Positions 42,686 through 51,832 are shown, counted from the stretch's first letter. The stretch is DNA of 64,000 nucleotides from Alsobacter sp045348435 (GCF_045348435.1 NZ_CP157484.1:3906001-3970000), one strand, 5' to 3'. Notes: a model not told the origin generated them from the letters alone. Numbers and translations: made by a program.

Positions 42686-42717
42686 AAGCGCCGGCATCGT
42701 CCGGCGCTTTTCTTTTT
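42686..42717 (+). terminator. rho-independent terminator after sciP
   Basis: AAGCGCCGG (42686-42694) pairs exactly with CCGGCGCTT (42701-42709) around a 6-base loop and is followed by TTCTTTTT. Confidence 0.92.
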
Positions 42718-42745
42718 GGTCGATCCGCAGCCGGCCGAACCGTCA

Positions 42746-42760
42746 TTAACCGGGCGCTAA
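42746..42760 (+). promoter_or_regulatory. CtrA-type box upstream of fliF
   Basis: TTAA-CCGGGCG-CTAA matches TTAA-N7-TTAA with one mismatch, 73 bases before the fliF start. In Caulobacter fliF is a CtrA-controlled class II operon. Confidence 0.55.
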
Positions 42761-42833
42761 CCCTAAGCCGGGCAATTATTGCCTAGCCGGAGGCCACCGC
42801 CTCAGGGTCGGGCGTGATGTCGGGGTTAAAGGC

Positions 42834-44474
42834 TTGCAGGGCCTCGTAGAATTTCTGAACAAGCTGGGACCTGCGCGCGTCGCCGCCATGGGGGCGGTGA
42901 CCCTTGCGCTGGTGGGGTTCTTCGCCTTCGTGATCATGCGGGTCACCCAGCCCACGATGGGAGTCCTGTACGCCGACCTGAGCGTCGAGGATTCCAGCGC
43001 GATCACCAAGGATCTCGACCAGCGCGCGATCAAATACGAGCTGCGCGAGGACGGGCGGGCGATCTCGGTCGCCAAGGCCGACATCCCCAAGCTGCGCATG
43101 GAGCTCGCCAGCAAGGGCGTGCCGGCCGGCGGCAGCGTCGGATACGAGATTTTCGACAAGGGCGACGCCTTCTCGTCGACGAGCTTCGTGCAGGGCGTGA
43201 ACGCCTTGCGCGCCCTGGAGGGCGAACTCGCCCGCACCATCCGGTCGCTGTCCAAGGTCCAGTCCGCGCGCGTCCACCTGGTGATGCCCGAGCGCAAGCT
43301 GTTCGAGCGCGACCGCGAGGCCCCGAGCGCCTCCATCGCCCTGAAGGTGTCAGGCGAGCTCGACTCCGGCCAGGTCCGGGCCATCCGCCATCTCGTCGCC
43401 TCGGCCGTGGAGGGCATGAAGCCCGACCGGATCTCCATCGTGGACGAGCGCGGCCGCCTGCTCGCCGACGGCGCCAAGGGCGACGTGAACGGCTCGGCCG
43501 CGGTCGACGAGAAGCAGCAGGCCTATGAGCGGCGGCTGCGCCTGCAGGTCGAGGACATCGTGGCGAGCGTGGTCGGCCAGGGCCGCACCCGCATCCAGAT
43601 CGCCGCCGACATCGACGTCAACCGCGTCCAGCAGACCTCCGAGAGCTTCGATCCCGAGAGCCGGGTCGTCCGCTCCACCCAGACCCGCAACGAGAACCAG
43701 GCCACCACGGAGTCCAAGGACGGCCAGGTCACCGTCGGCAACGAGCTGCCCGGCGCCGGCAAGGACGCCAACGGAACGCAGAAGGACGCGTCGAGCAAGT
43801 CGGAGGAGATCGTCAATTACGAGATCTCCCGCACCACCCGCACCGAGGTCGTCGAGGGCGGCCGGGTGAAGCGGCTCTCGGTCGCCGTGCTGGTGGACGG
43901 GTCCTACACGCGCAGCCCCACCGGCGAGATCTCCTACCAGCCCCGCCCCCAGGAGGAGCTCGACCGGATCGCCGCCCTGGTGCGCTCCTCGATCGGTTTC
44001 GACGGCAAACGCGGCGACCAGATCGAGGTCGTCAACCTGCGCTTCGCCGAGGCGCCTCCGGTGGCCGAGCCCGCCACCCCGACCGGCTTCATGGCGCTGC
44101 TGACCCCGACCCGCGACGACCTCATGCGCGGGCTGGAGATGACCGTCCTGTTCTTCATGGTGCTGATCGTCACGCTGGTGGTGGTGCGCCCGCTGGTGCG
44201 CACCATCATGGCGCCGCTGACGCCGCAGCTGCAGCTGGCGGACGCCGGCGCCGGCGCGTCCGGCGCGCGCGGCCCCGGCGCGCCAAACGCGCCCGCGCAG
44301 CTCGCCATCCCGGCCTTCGAGGAGACCGAGGCCGGCCGCATGCTCGACATCGCCCGCGTCCAGGGCCAGGTCCAGGCGCGCTCGGTCGAGCGCATCGGCG
44401 AGATCGTCAAGGAGAACCCCGCCGGCACCGCCACCATCCTGCGCCAGTGGATCAACGAAGAGACCAAACCGTGA
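42834..44474 (+). CDS. fliF: flagellar MS-ring protein FliF
   Basis: A TTG at 42834 is the only plausible start in frame and aligns with the usual N-terminus (QGLVEFLNKLGPARVAAMGAV). The 546-residue product has TM1 (~22-42), the YscJ/FliF domains (VGYEIFDKGDAFSSTSFVQGVN, ARVHLVMPERKLFERDREAPSASI), the FliF_C domain (~250-420), TM2 (~435-455) and a C-terminal FliG-binding tail (GRMLDIARVQGQVQARSVERI). It forms the MS ring of the basal body and rotor. fliH follows; fliG is not between them. Confidence 0.94.
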   Translation: MQGLVEFLNKLGPARVAAMGAVTLALVGFFAFVIMRVTQPTMGVLYADLSVEDSSAITKDLDQRAIKYELREDGRAISVAKADIPKLRMELASKGVPAGGSVGYEIFDKGDAFSSTSFVQGVNALRALEGELARTIRSLSKVQSARVHLVMPERKLFERDREAPSASIALKVSGELDSGQVRAIRHLVASAVEGMKPDRISIVDERGRLLADGAKGDVNGSAAVDEKQQAYERRLRLQVEDIVASVVGQGRTRIQIAADIDVNRVQQTSESFDPESRVVRSTQTRNENQATTESKDGQVTVGNELPGAGKDANGTQKDASSKSEEIVNYEISRTTRTEVVEGGRVKRLSVAVLVDGSYTRSPTGEISYQPRPQEELDRIAALVRSSIGFDGKRGDQIEVVNLRFAEAPPVAEPATPTGFMALLTPTRDDLMRGLEMTVLFFMVLIVTLVVVRPLVRTIMAPLTPQLQLADAGAGASGARGPGAPNAPAQLAIPAFEETEAGRMLDIARVQGQVQARSVERIGEIVKENPAGTATILRQWINEETKP

Positions 44475-44529
44475 GCCATTCCGTCCTGATCTTCCCCGCC
44501 TCGCGCGGCAGCCGGCCTGACCCACGCCC

Positions 44530-45153
44530 ATGACCGCGCAGGCCCAGAAATTCGCCTTCGACGAGGATTTCGGATCCGACCGCCGCAGCCAGGGCCTGCG
44601 CCGGCAGGCCGACGTCGAGCGCCTGCAGCAGGCCGAGCAGGCCGGCTGGGAGCGGGGACGCCTCGAGGGCCGCCGCGAGGCCGAAGAGGAGGCGGCCATG
44701 CGCCTGTCGCACGCGATGGAGCAGGTCGCCGGGGCGGCGGCCGCGATCCTGTCGCGCCTCGACGACGAGACCCGCCGCTTCGAACGCGAGACGGCCGAAC
44801 TCTCGCTCGTCTTCGCCCGCAAGCTCGCCGGGGACCTGATCTCCCGCGAGCCGCTGGCGCCCCTCGAGGAGGCCGCCGCCGACTGCTTCCGGCAGTTGAC
44901 CGGCGCGCCCCACCTCGCCGTGCGCGTCGCGCCCGATTTCGTCGACAAGGCCAAGGCCGCGCTGGAGCGCAAGGCGCTCGAACGCGGCTTCGACGGCCGC
45001 ATCGTGGTCCTCGGCGAGGACGGCGTGCCGCATGGCGACTTCACCATCGAATGGGCCGATGGCGGCGTTCGCCGCGACATCGACGCCCTGGAACGCAGCA
45101 TCGCGGAAGCCATCCAGCGCCATGTCGGCGCGGCCGGCTTTCGCAGAACCTGA
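44530..45153 (+). CDS. fliH: flagellar assembly protein FliH
   Basis: A 207-residue protein with an acidic-aromatic N-terminus (AQKFAFDEDFGSD), a long Glu/Arg/Ala coiled coil with AGWERGRLEGRREAEEEAA, and a C-terminal FliH/YscL-like domain (LARKLAGDLISREPL ... VLGEDGVPHGDFTIEWADGGVRRD). It regulates the export ATPase FliI at the base of the flagellum. Known in Caulobacter as FlbE. Start ATG is 56 bases after fliF. Confidence 0.88.
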   Translation: MTAQAQKFAFDEDFGSDRRSQGLRRQADVERLQQAEQAGWERGRLEGRREAEEEAAMRLSHAMEQVAGAAAAILSRLDDETRRFERETAELSLVFARKLAGDLISREPLAPLEEAAADCFRQLTGAPHLAVRVAPDFVDKAKAALERKALERGFDGRIVVLGEDGVPHGDFTIEWADGGVRRDIDALERSIAEAIQRHVGAAGFRRT

Positions 45154-45168
45154 TCGGAGCGCGCCGCG

Positions 45169-45525
45169 ATGCCGGGACCCGACGACATCCCTCTCCCCAA
45201 CCTCAAGGGCGGAGACCTCGACCTGGGCTTCGCCGACGAGGGCGGACTGCCCACCCGCGAAGAACACGTCACCGGGAAGGGCGCGGAAGACCTGGAGCAC
45301 GTCTTCGACGTCCCGGTGAACGTCTCGGCCGTGCTGGGCCGCACGCGCCTGGAGGTCGGCGAGCTGATGCGGCTGGGCCCCGGCACCGTGCTGGAGCTCG
45401 ACCGACGCGTCGGCGAGGCCATCGACATCTTCGTCAACGACCGGCTCGTCGCGCGCGGCGAAGTCGTTCTCGTGGAAGATCGCCTGGGCGTGACCATGAC
45501 CGAAATCATCAAGGCCGACCGGTAG
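45169..45525 (+). CDS. fliN: flagellar motor switch protein FliN
   Basis: A 118-residue protein with a disordered N-terminus and the conserved C-terminal SpoA domain: DVPVNVSAVLGRTRLEVGELMRLGPGTVLELDRRVGEAIDIFVNDRLVARGEVVLVEDRLGVTMTEI (residues ~47-115). It forms the lower C-ring. Sits 16 bases after fliH and 12 before flbD. Confidence 0.95.
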   Translation: MPGPDDIPLPNLKGGDLDLGFADEGGLPTREEHVTGKGAEDLEHVFDVPVNVSAVLGRTRLEVGELMRLGPGTVLELDRRVGEAIDIFVNDRLVARGEVVLVEDRLGVTMTEIIKADR

Positions 45526-45536
45526 GAGATCAGGTC

Positions 45537-46898
45537 ATGCGGCTTCTCATCGTCGGCGCCATGAAGGGCGCGCTCTCGCAGGCGACCAAGATCGCCATCG
45601 ACCGCGGCGCCAGCGTCACCAACGCCGAAAGCGTCGACCAGGCCCTCATGGTGATGCGCGCCAAGGGCGCGGACCTCGTCATCATCGACGTCTCGCTCTC
45701 GGTGCGCGACCTCGTCGCCGCCTTCGAGGCGGAGCGGATCCGCACGCCGGTGGCGGCCTGCGGCACCGGCACGGACGCCCGCGCGGCCGTCGCCGCCATC
45801 CAGGCGGGCGCGCGCGAATACATCCCCCTGCCGCCCGATCCGGAGATGATCGCGGCCGTGCTGGAGGCGGTTTCGCGCGACACGCGCGCGCTCGTCTTCC
45901 GCGATGACGCCATGCAGCGCGTCGTCAGGCTCGCCGACCAGATCGCCCGGTCCGAGGCCTCCATCCTGATCACGGGCGAGAGCGGCGTCGGCAAGGAGGT
46001 CATCGCCCGCTACGTGCACAGCCGCTCCAACCGCCGCGACAAGCCGTTCATCTCCGTCAACTGCGCCGCGATCCCGGACGCCCTGCTGGAATCCGAGCTG
46101 TTCGGCCACGAGAAGGGCGCCTTCACGGGCGCGGTGGCGCGCCGCATCGGCAAGTTCGAGGAGGCGACCGGCGGCACGCTGCTGCTGGACGAGATCTCCG
46201 AGATGGAGGTGCGGCTGCAGGCCAAGCTGCTGCGCGCCATCCAGGAGCGCGTGATCGACCGCGTCGGCGGCGGCAAGCCGGTGCCGGTCGACATCCGGAT
46301 CGTGGCGACGTCCAACCGCAACCTCGCCGACGAGGTCCGCAAGGGGACCTTCCGCGAGGATCTGCTCTACCGGCTTAACGTCGTCAATCTCAGGATCCCG
46401 GCCCTGCGCGAGCGCACGCAGGACATTCTGGAGCTCGCCAACCACTTCGTCCGCAAATACGCCGACGTGAACGGCGTGCCGGTGCGCTCCCTGTCGCCGG
46501 ACGCCAAGCGCGCCCTGCTGGCCAATCCCTGGCGCGGCAATGTCCGCGAGCTGGAGAACACCCTTCACCGCGCCGTGCTGCTGGCGACCGGCGACGAGAT
46601 CGGCGCCGACGCCATCCTGACGCCCGAGGGCGAGGCCTACGGTCACGCCCCCCGCGACCCCGCCGCCCGCGCGCTGGAGACCGCCGAGGCCACCGCCCGC
46701 GCGCTCGTCGGCCGCACGGTGGCGGACGTGGAGCGCGAGCTGATCCTCGACACCCTCGACCACTGCCTCGGCAACCGCACCCATGCGGCCAAGATCCTGG
46801 GCATCAGCATCCGCACGCTGCGCAACAAGCTGAACGAGTACACCGCCGAGGGCATCCCGGTCGCAGCCCCCGGAGAGGCGCGCGCCGCCGGGCTCTGA
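45537..46898 (+). CDS. flbD: sigma-54-dependent flagellar transcription activator FlbD
   Basis: The ATG at 45537 gives 453 residues. The N-terminal receiver lacks the acidic pair (MRLLIVGAMKG) though an Asp is present in VIIDVS, as in Caulobacter FlbD, so phosphorylation control is probably lost. The AAA+ domain has Walker A GESGVGKE, the sigma-54 contact loop GAFTGA, Walker B GGTLLLDEISEM and the arginine finger region. The C-terminal Fis-type helix-turn-helix is NRTHAAKILGISIRTLRNKL. It should activate sigma-54 flagellar promoters such as the one before fliK. Confidence 0.95.
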   Translation: MRLLIVGAMKGALSQATKIAIDRGASVTNAESVDQALMVMRAKGADLVIIDVSLSVRDLVAAFEAERIRTPVAACGTGTDARAAVAAIQAGAREYIPLPPDPEMIAAVLEAVSRDTRALVFRDDAMQRVVRLADQIARSEASILITGESGVGKEVIARYVHSRSNRRDKPFISVNCAAIPDALLESELFGHEKGAFTGAVARRIGKFEEATGGTLLLDEISEMEVRLQAKLLRAIQERVIDRVGGGKPVPVDIRIVATSNRNLADEVRKGTFREDLLYRLNVVNLRIPALRERTQDILELANHFVRKYADVNGVPVRSLSPDAKRALLANPWRGNVRELENTLHRAVLLATGDEIGADAILTPEGEAYGHAPRDPAARALETAEATARALVGRTVADVERELILDTLDHCLGNRTHAAKILGISIRTLRNKLNEYTAEGIPVAAPGEARAAGL

Positions 46899-46993
46899 GC
46901 GGCGACGGATCACATTGCGGAGAGGAGGGGCGCGCCTCAACGCGCCGTTAGGGAGGGCTGCGCCACGGTCGGCGACCTGGCGCGGAGCTACCC

Positions 46994-47272
46994 ATGTCCC
47001 TGACCATCGTCAACGGCTATGCCTGCACGGATTGCGCCGACATCGCCAAGGCCAAGCGCGGCGAGGATCCGAACGCCAAGGATCCCGCCGCAACGGGCGC
47101 GCAGGCCAAGGACACCCAGTTCAAGGACGCCCAGGCCAAGGACGCGTCCGGAGCGCGACGGGACCCCGCCGTCACGCTGGGCGGCTCGCTGGCGCGCGCC
47201 GACGCGTCCCCGGCGGGGAACGAGCGTCCCGCCCCGCCCCGCACGGGCGCGCTCGTCGACGTCTCGGCCTAA
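46994..47272 (+). CDS. small conserved-type protein downstream of flbD
   Basis: A 92-residue hydrophilic protein. The N-terminus SLTIVNGYACTDCADIAKAKRGEDPNA has a CxxC pair and resembles a recurrent VNGYxC...AKRGxDP motif in small Hyphomicrobiales proteins. The middle has imperfect (A/F)KD(A/T)Q repeats. No signal peptide is seen; function unknown. It follows flbD by about 95 bases and converges with the enolase-superfamily gene. Confidence 0.6.
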   Translation: MSLTIVNGYACTDCADIAKAKRGEDPNAKDPAATGAQAKDTQFKDAQAKDASGARRDPAVTLGGSLARADASPAGNERPAPPRTGALVDVSA

Positions 47273-47278
47273 GCTGGC

Positions 47279-48388
47279 TCACCCCACGCGGGTCGCGGCC
47301 AGCCGCTTCTCGTCGGGCGCGTAGCCGAGGCCGGGCGCGTCGCTCATCACGATCCAACCGTCCGCGTCCACCCTGAGGGGCTCGGCCATCATGTAGTCCC
47401 GCCGGTCGACGTCCCATTCGGGCGGGTCGAACGGATATTCCAGGAAGACGCCCTCGGTGAGCCCGCACACCAGGTGGGCGTTGGCCGTCACCCCCATGCC
47501 GTTGGTCCAGGTGTGCGGCGTGAACACGAGGTTCGCGGCCTGCGCCATGGCGGCGATCCGGCGCAGCCCCGTGATGCCGCCCACCAGTGCGGCGTCCGGT
47601 TGCAGCACGTCGAGGCAGCCGTCCGCGATGAGGTCGCGGAACTCGTAGAGCTCGCGCGTCATCTCGCCGCCGGCGATGCGCACGCTGGTCATTTCGCGCA
47701 GGCGCCGCATGCCTTCGCGGTCGGCGCGGTGCAGCGGCTCCTCCATCCAGTACACGCCGAGCCTCTCCAGCTCGCGGGCCACCGGCAGCGCGTCCTTCAG
47801 CGACCAGGCCGGGTAGGTGTCCCACGGCATGCGCCAGCCCTGATTGCAGTCCACCATGAGCTCCAGCCGGTCGCCCACCCTCGCCCGCACGGCCTCCAGC
47901 GCCCGGATGTCCTTGCGCCAGTCGCCGCGGTGGAAGCGGATCTTCAGCGCCCGGAAGCCCTGCGCGAGATAGCCCTCGGCCGCCTCCGCCAGCGCGGCGG
48001 GATCGCGCAGCGTGCCGGACGACGCATAGGCGCGCACCCGGTCGCTCAGCCCGCCGAGCAGCTTGTAAACCGGCTGGCCCGCGATCTTGCCGGCGAGGTC
48101 CCACAACGCGAGGTCCAGCGGCCAGCAGCGGCCATAATGAAACTGGATGTTCTCCAGCACCCGGTAGTGCCGCTCGATCGCCAGCGGATCTTGCCCGACG
48201 AACAGGTGCTCGTGCCCGGCGAAGCCCACCATCAGGTCGCCCGAGCCGACCCCCGTGATCCCGGCGTCCGTGTGCACCCGCACCACCGTGGCGTCGAAGG
48301 AGGTGCGCGGTTTGGTGTCCCAGCTGGCGTGAAAGGGCGGATCGTAGTCGAGCCGGTGCTGGGTGATCTCGATGCCGGTGATCTTCAT
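47279..48388 (-). CDS. mandelate racemase/muconate-lactonizing enzyme family protein (enolase superfamily)
   Basis: A 369-residue protein. The N-terminal capping domain is followed by a barrel with the acid/base motif ALKIRFHRG (a K-x-R rather than K-x-K), metal ligands D in LMVDCNQGW, E in YWMEEPL and E in AGGEM, the D in DVLQPD and the catalytic His region FTPHTWTNG. Enzymes of this group racemise or dehydrate carboxylic or sugar acids. It is 7 bases from the iron-type alcohol dehydrogenase gene, so the two act in one pathway; the substrate is unknown. Confidence 0.9.
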   Translation of the reverse strand: MKITGIEITQHRLDYDPPFHASWDTKPRTSFDATVVRVHTDAGITGVGSGDLMVGFAGHEHLFVGQDPLAIERHYRVLENIQFHYGRCWPLDLALWDLAGKIAGQPVYKLLGGLSDRVRAYASSGTLRDPAALAEAAEGYLAQGFRALKIRFHRGDWRKDIRALEAVRARVGDRLELMVDCNQGWRMPWDTYPAWSLKDALPVARELERLGVYWMEEPLHRADREGMRRLREMTSVRIAGGEMTRELYEFRDLIADGCLDVLQPDAALVGGITGLRRIAAMAQAANLVFTPHTWTNGMGVTANAHLVCGLTEGVFLEYPFDPPEWDVDRRDYMMAEPLRVDADGWIVMSDAPGLGYAPDEKRLAATRVG

Positions 48389-48395
48389 GGCGTCC

Positions 48396-49544
48396 TCAGC
48401 TCTGGCTCAGCACGGCGGCCGCGAAGGCCTCGAGGTCGGCGTCCGTCGCGGCGCGGCGGTTGGACAGGCGCATGGCCTCGTTCTCGGGCCGGCGCATCTG
48501 CGCCGCGAGCCGGGCCGGCGTGACGCCCTCGAACTCCGACGCCAGCGAGATCGCCACGCCCGTCGCCCGCATCAGGCGCTCGAAGGCGGCCGGGACCCGG
48601 CGGGCCTCGGCCGGCTCGCCCATGGCGGCGGCCACGGCTGCGAAGGGGCCGTCGTCCTCGGCCACGTTCCAGGCCAGCGTCGCCAGCATGGCGCAGCCCA
48701 CGGCCCGGCCATGATGGATGGGCCGCAGCGATCCCAGCGCGTGGCCGATATTGTGCCCGATCGCCGTCCCGGCGTTGTCGATGGCGACGCCCCCCAGCGC
48801 CGCCGCGAGCTGCATGGCGGCCCGCGCCTTCAGGTCGCCGGGATGCGCCACCGCCCGCTCCAGATGGGCGGCGGCGAGCCGGATCGCCGCATGGGCGTAG
48901 ACGTCGTTGGCCGGGTTGGCGTTGCGGTTCGTGCTGGCCTCCATGGCGTGCACCAGCGCGTCGAGGCCCGTGGCCGCCGTGAGATGCGGCGGCAGGCCGA
49001 CCGTGAGCGCCGGGTCCAGGATCACCCGCTCGGCCTTCAGCTCGTCGCCCCAGAACCACTGCTTGGAGCCGTCGGGGCCGGTCACGATGGACACCCGCGT
49101 GGTCTCCGAGCCTGTGCCGGAGGTGGTGGGGACGCAAATCTTGGGCAGGCCGGCCTGCGGCAGGGGCGCGGCGCAGAGCGCATAGGCCATGGCCGGCGCC
49201 GACGCCCCCGCGATGGCGGCGATCAGCTTGCCGGCGTCCATGGCGGAGCCGCCGCCCAGCGCCACGACCGCGCGGGCGCCCGCCTCCCGCGCCAGCTGCG
49301 CGCCGGCGTCGACCTGGGCGGCCTTGGGATCGCTCTGGACGCCGTCGAACAGCACGGGCTCCAGCCCCGCGGCCCGCAACGCCCCCAGGGCCTCGTCCAC
49401 CATGCCGGAGGCCTTCAGCCCGGGGTCGGCGACCAGCAGCACGACCGCGCCGGGGCCAGCCAGGGCGGCGGCCTCCGGGCCGATCCGCGCCAGCGCGCCC
49501 TCCCCCTGGATCATCGTCGGAATGCGGTCGAGCGTCGCGATCAT
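48396..49544 (-). CDS. iron-containing alcohol dehydrogenase (maleylacetate reductase/lactaldehyde-type)
   Basis: The ATG at 49544 gives 382 residues. The NAD-binding motif GGGSAMDAGK and the metal-binding DALVHAMEA and AIGHNIGHALGSLRPIHHGRAVG segments are intact. Group III Fe-dependent alcohol dehydrogenases act on short alcohols, aldehydes or 2-oxo acids. Its close spacing with the enolase-superfamily gene (7 bases) and the hydantoinase gene upstream (67 bases) suggests one operon. Confidence 0.9.
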   Translation of the reverse strand: MIATLDRIPTMIQGEGALARIGPEAAALAGPGAVVLLVADPGLKASGMVDEALGALRAAGLEPVLFDGVQSDPKAAQVDAGAQLAREAGARAVVALGGGSAMDAGKLIAAIAGASAPAMAYALCAAPLPQAGLPKICVPTTSGTGSETTRVSIVTGPDGSKQWFWGDELKAERVILDPALTVGLPPHLTAATGLDALVHAMEASTNRNANPANDVYAHAAIRLAAAHLERAVAHPGDLKARAAMQLAAALGGVAIDNAGTAIGHNIGHALGSLRPIHHGRAVGCAMLATLAWNVAEDDGPFAAVAAAMGEPAEARRVPAAFERLMRATGVAISLASEFEGVTPARLAAQMRRPENEAMRLSNRRAATDADLEAFAAAVLSQS

Positions 49545-49611
49545 CGAAATCCCCTTCGCCGCGCCCCGGCGGCGGCCAAAGCCTAGCTTGCGCTGGCGCG
49601 GCTGCAAGCCG

Positions 49612-51627
49612 TCATGCCCGCGGCGCGCCCCAGCATTCCGCCGTCACGGTGGCGGCCACGAGCCCGCGGTCGCCCTCCATGCCGGGCAGGTCGACGCGGT
49701 CGACATGCACGTCGATGTCCGCCCCTCCGCCCCCCATCGCGACCGCCCGGGCGCGAGCCATCTCGACGGCGATCTCCCGCGCCCGCGCCAGCGCCTCGGC
49801 GGGATCGCCCATCGGAATGGGCTCGCCCTCGGCATGAATGCGATAGGCGCCGACGCCCGATGACGAGATGTCCACCACGGCCTGCGCCTTCACGACGCCC
49901 ACGGCCGCCCCCACCGCGTTGGCGACGTCGCCATGCTCGGGCAGCACGACCTCGCTCCGCAGCCGACGGCCGACCTCCGGGTAGAACACCGGCGCGGGCC
50001 CGCCCACCGCCACCACCGGAGCGACAGGCCCGATCGCGACCCGCAGGTTGCGCCAGCGCCCCTGCCCGCTCGTGGTGGCGTCCACCAGCCCGGCGGCGTC
50101 GCCCTCCAGCGGCTCGCCGGCGAGCGCCTCGATCACCACCCGGGCGGACTTCGCCGCCATGGCGTCGAACACCTCCCGGGCGAAGCGCCTCGCGGCCGCG
50201 TCGGCCTCGGCCGGGCCGAGCGGCCCCGCCATGCGCAGCCGCCGCTCCAGCACCAGCGCGCCGAGCCGCGCGCCCTCGGCCGACCACTGGCCCTGCAATC
50301 CCAGCACATGCGCGGCGTCGCTCGGCGTGAACCCCGCCGCCGCGACCTGGCCGGCGCCGACCAGCCGCGCGAGCGCCTTTTGCTGCAGCGGACCGTGGAT
50401 GACGTCGCCCATCGGGCGCGGCCCGTCGGCGATCGCCGCCAGGATGTCGCGCTCGCGCCCGGCCGCCGCCTGCGTGTCCGCGCCGGCGCGGCCGAACGGC
50501 CGCAGCAGGAACTTGCCCGCATAAGGCGCGCCTTCAGGATCGTTGAGCTGCGCCTGGAGCCGGCGCAGCACGTCCGGATGCCGGTGCGCCAGCAGCGACA
50601 GGGGCACGACCTTGCCGGTCGACAGCCCCACCCGGTTGCGGGCGTCCACCAGCACCTCGCTGTCGCCGCCCAGCCCAAAGGTCCGCATCGCGATGGCGCG
50701 GACCAGCGTGCGCCGCCCGCCGACCTGCGCGCCCTCGCGGTCGAGCTTGGGCCAGCCATTCTCCAGCACGGCCACGTCCGTGGTGGTGCCGCCCACGTCC
50801 GAGATCACGAAGTCCGACAGGCCGGACAGGAACTTCGCCCCGATCACGCTGGCGGCCGGCCCGGACAGGATCGTCTCGATCGGCCGCAGCGCCACGGCCT
50901 CGGCCGAGGCCAGCGTGCCGTCGCCCTTCACCACCATCAGCGGCGCCGCGATGCCGTGCCGCGCCATGGCGGCCCGCACGGCCCCGATCAGCGCCGTGAT
51001 CGCCCCGATGATGCGCGCGTTCAGCGCCGCCGTAAGGGCTCGCCGCGGCGCGTCCAGCGCATGCGCGAGTTCGCTGGACAGCGTCGCCGGGCGGCCGGTG
51101 AGCCGCTCCACGATGTCGCGCGCCCGCCGCTCATGGGCGGGATTGCGCACCGACCAGTGCGACGCCACCGCGTAGGCGCCGACGCCGCCCGCCGTCTCCT
51201 GGAGGAAAGCTTCCAACGCCGGGACGTCCAGCGGCGCGGCTTCCGCGCCGCCATGGTCATGCCCGCCCGCGAAGCGGCCGATCCGCGTGCCCGGCAACGC
51301 TGTGGCGATCTCGGTGCGCGCCGCCATGGCGTCGTCGAAGCCGATCAGGAGGGCGGCGACCGGCGAGCCGTGCCCCTCCACGATCGCGTTGGTGGCCAGC
51401 GTAGTGGAGAGCGACACAAGGGCGACATCCGCCCCGGTCAGCCCGCCCGGCCGGCCCTCGCCGGCCTCCGCCAGCACCCGGTCCAGCGCCTCCCCGACCC
51501 CGATGGCGAGGTCGCCCTTGGTGGTGAGCGCCTTGGCCTTGGCCAGCACCCGCCGCGCGCCGGCGTCCACCACCACGGCGTCCGTGTAGGTGCCTCCGGT
51601 GTCGATCCCGACCACGAGGCGGGTCAA
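49612..51627 (-). CDS. hydantoinase/oxoprolinase A-type subunit
   Basis: A 671-residue protein with the ASKHA-type start VVGIDTGGTYTDAVVVD, SLSTTLATNAIVEGHG, the central ISDVGGTTTDVAVL motif and the Gly-rich GLGGDS. It is the ATP-dependent amidohydrolase large subunit class (HyuA/N-methylhydantoinase A). These enzymes usually act with a HyuB-type subunit, which is not found here. The gene heads a minus-strand group that includes the iron-type alcohol dehydrogenase and the enolase-superfamily enzyme. Confidence 0.92.
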   Translation of the reverse strand: MTRLVVGIDTGGTYTDAVVVDAGARRVLAKAKALTTKGDLAIGVGEALDRVLAEAGEGRPGGLTGADVALVSLSTTLATNAIVEGHGSPVAALLIGFDDAMAARTEIATALPGTRIGRFAGGHDHGGAEAAPLDVPALEAFLQETAGGVGAYAVASHWSVRNPAHERRARDIVERLTGRPATLSSELAHALDAPRRALTAALNARIIGAITALIGAVRAAMARHGIAAPLMVVKGDGTLASAEAVALRPIETILSGPAASVIGAKFLSGLSDFVISDVGGTTTDVAVLENGWPKLDREGAQVGGRRTLVRAIAMRTFGLGGDSEVLVDARNRVGLSTGKVVPLSLLAHRHPDVLRRLQAQLNDPEGAPYAGKFLLRPFGRAGADTQAAAGRERDILAAIADGPRPMGDVIHGPLQQKALARLVGAGQVAAAGFTPSDAAHVLGLQGQWSAEGARLGALVLERRLRMAGPLGPAEADAAARRFAREVFDAMAAKSARVVIEALAGEPLEGDAAGLVDATTSGQGRWRNLRVAIGPVAPVVAVGGPAPVFYPEVGRRLRSEVVLPEHGDVANAVGAAVGVVKAQAVVDISSSGVGAYRIHAEGEPIPMGDPAEALARAREIAVEMARARAVAMGGGGADIDVHVDRVDLPGMEGDRGLVAATVTAECWGAPRA

Positions 51628-51672
51628 GGCGTCCGCCTCGTCATCGCCTCACGGCCGATGGGTCCCCCTCCG

Positions 51673-51803
51673 CCGTCATCCCCGGCCGCAGCCGCGACGC
51701 GGCGGAGGGGAAGGGGATCCAGGAGACGGGGCCCCAAGCCGATCCGCCGTGGCGGCGACCCCTGGATCCCCTTCCCGCGCCTTCGGCGCGCCGGGGATGA
51801 CGG
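51673..51803. repeat. intergenic repeat family A, copy 2
   Basis: Opens with CCGTCATCCCCGG, contains GGGATCCAGG and CCTGGATCCC as inner arms, and closes with CCGGGGATGACGG. It lies between the hydantoinase gene and the DMGDH-type gene, so it interrupts the minus-strand gene series. Confidence 0.85.
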
Positions 51804-51832
51804 CGAAAAAGGAGAGCTCATGATGGCGAGAG

